This document shows positions 58,244 to 64,000 of a stretch of DNA of 64,000 nt, piece after piece. Source of the stretch: JAQUOA01 sp037443785 (GTDB taxonomy: Bacteria; Bacteroidota; Ignavibacteria; UBA10030; UBA8401). The notes below the pieces were generated by a model. It was not told the origin of the DNA. It saw only the letters and a program-made list of their open reading frames with translations, and made no database searches. The DNA lies in the NCBI GenBank assembly GCA_037443785.1, contig JBBINR010000006.1:1-64000 (forward strand). The letters run 5' to 3'. The number at the start of each line of letters is the position of its first letter. Position 1 is the first letter of the stretch. Position numbers and translations under genes: made by a program.

Positions 58244-58466
58244 CGCTGCCGCTCCTCGTTGTGAATGTTTATACACCTTACGAACAATGGAAAATTTAGA
58301 TACAAAATTTTTTACAAAATTTAAATGCCAAAGACCACGTTTTAGGTGTTGCATCAGCGGCGGGTAAATAATAGATTACAGTACAAATGACTTCCGAGCG
58401 AGGGCCAATCGTACCATTACAACCGTATTGTTCGCTCATCTTTTTCACCACATGCAGGAAAAAATT

Positions 58467-58805
58467 ATGCGCAGGCACTACACAATTTTCTTTCTGACGA
58501 TTATCCTTTCTTCGAGCGCTCTGCTTTTATCCTTTTCCGGATGCCGATCATCCATTGTTGACGATCCAACGACAACAATTACCTATGCTCTTGCAGAGCA
58601 ATCATACGTGACGCTGACCGTTGAAAACAGTTACAATACCATTGTCGCCACTCCGGTTAAAAGCGTGCAAAATGCAGGACAATACGCTGTGAGTTTTGAT
58701 GCTTCCCACTTGTCTGAAGGAATTTATTTCTATACGCTTGATGCAAAAAGTCTCACCGGTTCACGTCATTATATTTCTACACGCCAAATGCTTCTTATAA
58801 AATGA
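58467..58805 (+). CDS. Small lipoprotein with FlgD/T9SS-like C-terminus
   Basis: The 112-residue protein starts at ATG 58467 (AGGA upstream), with a signal ending in SFSGCRSS (lipobox). The C-terminal half is a single Ig-like domain: YALAEQSYVTLTVENSYNTI, AGQYAVSFDASHLSEGIYFY, ending RQMLLIK. This LSEGIYFYTL...MLLIK pattern matches the FlgD-like and type IX secretion C-terminal domains of Bacteroidota and Ignavibacteria. It overlaps the next gene by 4 bases. Confidence 0.65.
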   Translation: MRRHYTIFFLTIILSSSALLLSFSGCRSSIVDDPTTTITYALAEQSYVTLTVENSYNTIVATPVKSVQNAGQYAVSFDASHLSEGIYFYTLDAKSLTGSRHYISTRQMLLIK

Positions 58806-59473
58806 AAAAATTTCTTTCTCTTATTTTTATCGTCAGCCTGCTTCCGGCTCAGCAAAAATTTTTCTTTTCACTCAATCCGGGCGCGTCGCTGTACACAACG
58901 GAAAATTCTTCGAAAGTCATCGGGGAAAAATCGATTGAATGGTTCGGGGGAGGAAGTATCGGATATGAAACATCCGATCTTTTTGAAACAAATCTCCGAT
59001 TTACCTACGATGTTGCGTTCACGCAGGTCAATGATGCTTTGAAATTTTTTTTCACATCCGATAAAGGTCCCGACGTAATCGACACCTTTGGTGCGGATTA
59101 TCTTTTGTATCTCCATAATGTCGATGTGACCCAGCAATTTAAACTCGACGATCAATTTTCGTTTTCATTCGGGCCGACGCTGTCATGGGTCAACAGATCG
59201 ATCATCATTCACGATATTCCCCGGTTTTCAGAAATAGGACCAGCAACAATGGGATTTGAAGACCGGCTTGCAACACTCTGCGCCGGTGCTGCTGCATCGG
59301 TCACGATGGAAGTTCCGTTTGACGATACTCCTGAACATCTTTTTTTCTTCGCCGGGATTAAATCAAGAATCCTCTTCTCCTTGTGGACCGATGCGCGGGG
59401 GCGGAATGTATCGAACTATCGCCAGGAATTTATTCTTGCTCAAATCAATGTTGGCATTGGATACAGCTACTAA
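58802..59473 (+). CDS. Outer-membrane beta-barrel-like exported protein
   Basis: The 223-residue protein has a signal peptide (MKKFLSLIFIVSLLPAQQ) and alternating amphipathic strands (FFSLNPGASLYTT, WFGGGSIGYETSDLFETNLRF, FILAQINVGIGYSY). It ends in Tyr, as many outer-membrane barrels end in an aromatic residue. It overlaps the lipoprotein start-stop, so the two are probably a unit. No specific family recognised. Confidence 0.6.
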   Translation: MKKFLSLIFIVSLLPAQQKFFFSLNPGASLYTTENSSKVIGEKSIEWFGGGSIGYETSDLFETNLRFTYDVAFTQVNDALKFFFTSDKGPDVIDTFGADYLLYLHNVDVTQQFKLDDQFSFSFGPTLSWVNRSIIIHDIPRFSEIGPATMGFEDRLATLCAGAAASVTMEVPFDDTPEHLFFFAGIKSRILFSLWTDARGRNVSNYRQEFILAQINVGIGYSY

Positions 59474-59506
59474 TTAAGCGTACACCAATGAAGAGGTGTC
59501 GCGCTT

Positions 59507-59533
59507 TTCCCCTTCTTCAAAAAGAAGAGGAAT
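59507..59533. repeat. Short palindrome related to the DUF559-flanking repeats
   Basis: TTCCCCTTCTTC and GAAGAAGAGGAA-like arms (CCCCTTCTTCAAAAAGAAGA) form a hairpin. It resembles the CCCCTCC / GGAGGGG palindromes at 55128-55212. Confidence 0.5.
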
Positions 59534-59602
59534 GCCCGCACCTTGAATCACGACTTCTAAACAGTTACTTTATCCGCAGACATTTCTGAAAGGAATTTCC
59601 TT

Positions 59603-60169
59603 ATGGTCTTTTTCTTCGCTCTCCTCGCCATCATCGTTCTCATTCTCTTCTGGGTCATCGCAAAATACAACGGACTCATCACGCTCCGTCATCAAGTCAC
59701 CAACGGCTGGAAGCAGATCGACGTGCAATTGAAACGGCGCCACGATTTGATTCCGAATTTAGTCCAAACCGTTAAGGGGCAAATGGAGTTCGAGCAGGAC
59801 ACGCTCGAGAAAGTCATCACTGCACGCAATGCCGCAATGACCGCAAAAGGCGTTGCCGATTCCGCCGACAAAGAAAATATGCTCACCGGTGCGCTGAATA
59901 AATTGTTCGCCCTCGTTGAAAATTATCCGGCATTGAAATCGAACGAAAACGTGAAACAGCTTCAAGAAGAATTGACGAGCACGGAAAATAAAATTTCGTT
60001 CGCACGGCAATTCTATAACGACATTGCCACCAAGTTCAACATTGCGCAGCAGGTATTTCCCGCGAGCATGATCGCGACGATGTTTAATTTCACACCGGCA
60101 GTGCTGTTCGAAATTACCGCAGAAGCGGAACGCGAAGTTCCGAATGTCAATCTGTCGCTGAAAAAGTAA
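59603..60169 (+). CDS. lemA: LemA family protein
   Basis: The 188-residue protein has an N-terminal membrane helix (FFFALLAIIVLILFWVIAKY) and the LemA signature: YNGLITLRHQVTNGWKQIDV, QLKRRHDLIPNLVQTVKGQM, and FARQFYNDIATKFNIAQQVF. LemA proteins sit in the inner membrane; their role is unclear, but they are often paired with HtpX-like proteases, as here (46-base gap). Confidence 0.92.
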   Translation: MVFFFALLAIIVLILFWVIAKYNGLITLRHQVTNGWKQIDVQLKRRHDLIPNLVQTVKGQMEFEQDTLEKVITARNAAMTAKGVADSADKENMLTGALNKLFALVENYPALKSNENVKQLQEELTSTENKISFARQFYNDIATKFNIAQQVFPASMIATMFNFTPAVLFEITAEAEREVPNVNLSLKK

Positions 60170-60215
60170 TTTCACGTTCTCATGATCGGTCACGTTTCGT
60201 TTCGGAGAAATCGCC

Positions 60216-61217
60216 GTGGTCCACACCAGAAATATTTACGAACAGCAGAGCCAAAATAGACGAGAGACGATCTATGTCATGATCGGGTTTACGCTGTTCC
60301 TTGCGCTCATCGGTTTTGGTTTCGATGCGTTTTATCTTGGAACGATAAACGACGATGTCTTCCTTCCCATCGGTACCGTCATCGCTGTCGGAGTCGGGTC
60401 CGTTTCGTCGATCTGGTGCCTTCAAAGCGGCGCAAAAGCCGTGCTCAGTTCGACCGATGCAATTCTTGCCGATCCGAAGAATCCTCCGCACCAGCAGCTG
60501 ATGAATGTTGTCGAAGAAATGAGCATTGCGGCAGGGCTGCCGATGCCGCACGTGTACATTGTTCCCGATTCCGACCCAAATGCATTCGCCACAGGAAAAG
60601 ACCCGGAGAACAGCTCCATTGCCGTAACGCAGGGACTTCTCGATACGCTGAATCGCGAAGAGCTTCAAGGAGTTGTTGCGCACGAGATGAGCCACATCCG
60701 CAATTATGATATTCGGTTAATGACCGTGATCGCCGCAATGATGGGAGCAATCTTATTGCTGTCCGATTGGGCTCGGCGCGGAATGTCGTGGGGCGGCGGA
60801 CGACGACGCTCAAGAAGTTCCGGCAGCAGTTCAGGCGGAAGTTCCGGCGGTCCCATTGCATTGATCTTGCTCGTCCTCTGGATTGCCGGCATTATTCTTG
60901 CACCGCTCATCAGTCAGATGATGGCAATGGCAGTGTCGCGCAAGCGCGAATATTTAGCCGATGCATCGGGGGCAGAGTTAACGCGGAATCCAATGGGACT
61001 TGCGAACGCTTTGCAAAAAATTGAGAGTGCGTCCGCCCCGACTGCTTCGATCAAGCGCGGTGCCGCTCACTTATGCATCGTCGATCCGCTCGGCAGAAAA
61101 TTGAATGACAAAGAAGGCTTCACTGCAGAATTATTCGGCACGCATCCGCCAATGAGCAAACGCATTACATGGCTGAAAGCCATGGCCTATCAAATGAAAC
61201 CGGCAGATACGGTATGA
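60216..61217 (+). CDS. M48 family membrane metalloprotease (HtpX-like)
   Basis: The 333-residue protein starts with GTG at 60216 behind CGGAG. It has two N-terminal membrane helices (about 18-41 and 48-68), the zinc motif HEMSH at 156-160 with the third ligand probably in REYLADASG, and a further hydrophobic segment near 215-235. A Ser/Gly/Arg-rich loop (RRRSRSSGSSSGG) lies between the motif and that segment. HtpX proteases degrade misfolded membrane proteins. It follows lemA, a common pairing. Confidence 0.9.
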   Translation: MVHTRNIYEQQSQNRRETIYVMIGFTLFLALIGFGFDAFYLGTINDDVFLPIGTVIAVGVGSVSSIWCLQSGAKAVLSSTDAILADPKNPPHQQLMNVVEEMSIAAGLPMPHVYIVPDSDPNAFATGKDPENSSIAVTQGLLDTLNREELQGVVAHEMSHIRNYDIRLMTVIAAMMGAILLLSDWARRGMSWGGGRRRSRSSGSSSGGSSGGPIALILLVLWIAGIILAPLISQMMAMAVSRKREYLADASGAELTRNPMGLANALQKIESASAPTASIKRGAAHLCIVDPLGRKLNDKEGFTAELFGTHPPMSKRITWLKAMAYQMKPADTV

Positions 61218-61307
61218 CATTTAGCGAGGATTTCCCTGAGCAAGATGTTCAATGTCTAGAAAACGACGTCGGATATCATCCGATTCTTCTTCGATACGAT
61301 TAAACTT

Positions 61308-62501
61308 ATGAAATCCATCACGCGCACCGTCTTCATTTTATCCCTTATCAGTTTATTCACCGACACTGCCAGCGAAATGCTCTACCCGATCATGCCGATG
61401 TATTTAAAGAGCATCGGATTCTCTGTTGCGCTCATCGGCATTCTTGAAGGGATCGCTGAAGCAACGGCGGGATTGAGCAAAGGATATTTTGGGAAACGAT
61501 CGGATATTTCCGGCAGACGCGCTCCGTTTGTGCAGCTCGGTTATGCATTGAGCGCTTTTTCCAAACCGATGATGGCCATGTTCATCTATCCGGTGTGGAT
61601 CTTTACCGCCCGCACAATGGATCGGCTGGGAAAAGGAATTCGCACCGGAGCGCGCGATGCACTTCTCTCCGACGAAGCGACTCCTGAATCAAAAGGAAGA
61701 GTGTTCGGATTTCATAGAGGAATGGATACGTTCGGTGCAGTGCTCGGCCCTCTTGCCGCGCTCGTCTATTTATATTTCTTTCCCGGAAAATACACCTTCC
61801 TTTTCTATGCCGCATTCATTCCGGGAATGCTTGCTGTCGGCATTTCTTTTTTCGTGAACGATAAACACAGAACGCCGCGCCCCGATCAACGACAAGTTTC
61901 GTTGTTTTCATTTTTACGATATTGGAAGGAAAGTCCCGCAGCGTACAGAAAAGTTCTTGCAGGCCTGTTGGTCTTTGCACTGGTGAACAGCTCCGATATT
62001 TTTTTATTGCTGAAGATCAAACAATCGGGGCTTGATGATACGGCAACGGTCGGCGTGTACATTTTCTACAATCTTGTGTTTGCGCTCTTTGCTTTTCCCG
62101 TCGGCATTATTGCGGACAAGATCGGGTTAAAGCGAACATTTATCGGCGGGTTATGCTTGTTTGCCGCGGTCTATTTTGGAATGGCGATGAATGATAATCT
62201 TGTTGTCTACTTCATTCTGTTTTTTGCGTACGGCATCTACGCATCTGCCACCGAAGGAATCTCGAAAGCGTGGATCAGCAACATTGTGCAGAAAAAGGAT
62301 ACGGCAACGGCCATTGGCACATACGCCGGATTTCAAAGTATCTGCGCGTTACTCGCCAGTGCAGCGGCAGGATTACTTTGGTCATTGTTCGGCGCGGCAG
62401 CGACATTTTATACGACCGGAACAATAACGCTTTTTGTTGTGTTTTATTTTCTTACAACACCGTTCGATGTGCGGGATGAAACAAAGGGAGAGAATACCTG
62501 A
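61308..62501 (+). CDS. MFS transporter
   Basis: The 397-residue protein has about 12 membrane helices and the MFS pattern: FTDTASEMLYPIMPMYLKSI near the start, then GYFGKRSDISGRRAPFVQLG (motif A type) and ARTMDRLGKGIRTGARDALL, DEATPESKGRVFGFHRGMDT. The latter motifs are typical of the group of uncharacterised MFS proteins related to drug or metabolite exporters. Substrate unknown. Confidence 0.85.
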   Translation: MKSITRTVFILSLISLFTDTASEMLYPIMPMYLKSIGFSVALIGILEGIAEATAGLSKGYFGKRSDISGRRAPFVQLGYALSAFSKPMMAMFIYPVWIFTARTMDRLGKGIRTGARDALLSDEATPESKGRVFGFHRGMDTFGAVLGPLAALVYLYFFPGKYTFLFYAAFIPGMLAVGISFFVNDKHRTPRPDQRQVSLFSFLRYWKESPAAYRKVLAGLLVFALVNSSDIFLLLKIKQSGLDDTATVGVYIFYNLVFALFAFPVGIIADKIGLKRTFIGGLCLFAAVYFGMAMNDNLVVYFILFFAYGIYASATEGISKAWISNIVQKKDTATAIGTYAGFQSICALLASAAAGLLWSLFGAAATFYTTGTITLFVVFYFLTTPFDVRDETKGENT

Positions 62502-62722
62502 ATCGAAAACAATCTATGAATGACGAAATCTCTCAGAACGAAAGCGAAAGTGCCGTAAAATTTTTCTTCCGTGACGGCCGAAGAAAATCTGTGCGGCCTA
62601 TCATGCTTCATAAAAATATTTTGACTCTTACATAAAAAAGATTTACCCTCTCTCTATTTACATCCACAGTATGTGTCTTCAATCCATAAAACAGTATTAA
62701 CACCCAAACACAGGGGGATGGC

Positions 62723-64000
62723 ATGAACAGAATTTCGTCAGTGACTTTGCTGTTGCGGACGTATGTGGTTATTATCGCATCTATTGGACTTTTTACGTCA
62801 GTATGTTTTGCACAGTTTGCAGACGCACCCCCGGGGGATGCGACGAACCAAACGTTCGATGTTGTTCCCTACTATAGCGCAAATCCGTACTCGGGCATTA
62901 CGTGCACCTACAGCGCAAAATCTTTACGTATTAATCCTTTGAATTATAATACCTATTCTTCGCCTTCTCCACTCATGTCATGGGAACCGCCGCCAGGGGT
63001 GGATATTGTGAAAGCATCGATGAAAGTAAAAGATGAACGCCATATGTTTGTTCTTCTGAGCGACGGCAGCATTTATGGAATCACCATTAATTCTGTTTCG
63101 GCGGTGGTTGACGGACCAACGCATCTCGGAGATGCCGATGCTCTCCATGGAAGCCAAAATTTTTCCGATATTGTCGGCGATGCCGTGTATGCACTTTCCA
63201 ATCACGCAATTTACATCAGCCGTGATTCAGCACGCACCTGGCAGCGCGATACTGCCGGGATCGGATCAGGATCGTACTACCAGATTGCCATGGATACAAA
63301 TCAATTTGTGTATGCGGCACACCTCAATGGATTGTACAAGCAGCATCCCGATTCCAATCTCTGGCGAAAAGTTACAACATTTCCTAAACCAAATTCCCTC
63401 GTGGCGGCTGTCTTTGTCGATAGGCGAAACCGGGTATTCGCCCGCTCATCCGGCAATATTTATCTAAGCACCGATAATGGCTCAACATGGAATCTTGACA
63501 CCGCAGGAATAGGTTCCAACAATATTTCTCGTTTCTGTGATGATAAATTTGGCAACGCGTATGCAACAGACGGGCATTTGCTCTGGCGATCTATGGGAGG
63601 AACACAACCATGGGTCCGCATCGATCAACCCATTCAATCATATGTGTATGATCCTTCGGCATTTTTGTATAAAAATCTTTTTAATAGGATTTCCGGAGAT
63701 TCTCTGGTGTATGCGGCAACTGCACTTGGAGTTTTTTTCAGCAGCAACCAGGGTTCGACATGGATCCCTGATTCTGCAATGGCCCCGGCAAAGTTTATGT
63801 ACGGTTTCATCAAAACGGCATCGGGAAAATTTCTGACAAGCACGAATCTTGGAGTCTACACAAAGAATCCGCCCGACTCTGTGTGGAAAAAAACTTTTCC
63901 GTTGAATGGGTTTTTATCAGGGAGTCCGATCTTCACCGATGGCAGCGGCAATGCATTCACACTTGGGAAAAGAATCAACGGCAGCGACAATCTGAGTATG
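62723..64000 (+). CDS. Exported Asp-box beta-propeller protein, 3' part outside window
   Basis: From ATG 62723 (GGGGGATGGC upstream) the frame is open to the window edge, at least 426 residues. It has a signal-like N-terminus (hydrophobic about 16-35, then SVCFAQF). Asp-box motifs S-x-D/N-x-G-x-T-W recur: SRDSARTW, STDNGSTW and SSNQGSTW. These mark BNR or sortilin-like propeller blades. Many such proteins in this group of bacteria end in a type IX secretion signal; that end is not visible here. Confidence 0.75.
   Translation, partial: MNRISSVTLLLRTYVVIIASIGLFTSVCFAQFADAPPGDATNQTFDVVPYYSANPYSGITCTYSAKSLRINPLNYNTYSSPSPLMSWEPPPGVDIVKASMKVKDERHMFVLLSDGSIYGITINSVSAVVDGPTHLGDADALHGSQNFSDIVGDAVYALSNHAIYISRDSARTWQRDTAGIGSGSYYQIAMDTNQFVYAAHLNGLYKQHPDSNLWRKVTTFPKPNSLVAAVFVDRRNRVFARSSGNIYLSTDNGSTWNLDTAGIGSNNISRFCDDKFGNAYATDGHLLWRSMGGTQPWVRIDQPIQSYVYDPSAFLYKNLFNRISGDSLVYAATALGVFFSSNQGSTWIPDSAMAPAKFMYGFIKTASGKFLTSTNLGVYTKNPPDSVWKKTFPLNGFLSGSPIFTDGSGNAFTLGKRINGSDNLSM

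Overview
The window joins two unlike regions. Positions 1 to about 34,087 are the right-hand part of a Mu-like transposable prophage; its left end lies outside the window. Positions 34,088-64,000 are host chromosome. The host genes (GH97 glucosidase, M64 peptidase, a short lipoprotein with an FlgD/type-IX-like C-terminus, Asp-box propeller, NHL lipoprotein, dispersed palindromic repeats) suggest a bacterium of the Bacteroidota/Chlorobiota/Ignavibacteria type. That placement is an inference, because no rRNA or marker phylogeny is available.

Prophage layout. A central control region (15,007-15,078) separates two divergent arms. The leftward arm carries a LexA-like repressor, a small gene and a lipoprotein. 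Beyond a terminator it continues with an HNH-AP2 protein, endolysin, probable spanin and holin, an I-like protease, two head proteins, connector and completion proteins, the tail tube, a frameshifted tail chaperone, a long tape measure, distal tail proteins and a tail fibre that runs off the window. No sheath is visible, so a siphovirus-type tail is likely. The rightward arm carries a Ner-position regulator, MuA-like transposase, MuB-like ATPase, GemA-like and Gam-like proteins, many small middle genes, a PD-(D/E)XK nuclease, a structured RNA leader, small and large terminase, a double DNA methyltransferase, portal and MuF. Packaging genes are therefore on the opposite arm and strand from protease, capsid and tail. 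The right end has three transposase-site-like repeats and a terminal CA at about 34,085-34,087. Four slippery heptamers lie exactly where a -1 shift joins neighbouring frames.

Host region. Mostly ordinary genes: M64 peptidase, GT9 glycosyltransferase, RF3, GH97, lipoproteins, CorA-like transporter, response regulator fused to a metallo-beta-lactamase domain, leucine-rich repeat protein, a membrane/exported/hydrolase cluster, a DUF559 nuclease between palindromes, NHL protein, SpoIIE phosphatase, LemA, HtpX-like protease, MFS transporter and an exported Asp-box protein that runs off the right edge.

The most striking locus is an AT-rich island at 51,203-54,997. It encodes a multi-pass membrane protein, a ComEC-type metallo-beta-lactamase protein ending in Gly, and, overlapping it by 8 bases, a single E2-E1-JAB polypeptide. 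This is a complete ubiquitin-like conjugation and deconjugation apparatus with no separate ubiquitin-like gene and no CD-NTase. It resembles the ancillary half of type II CBASS, with the metallo-hydrolase in the place of the cyclase.
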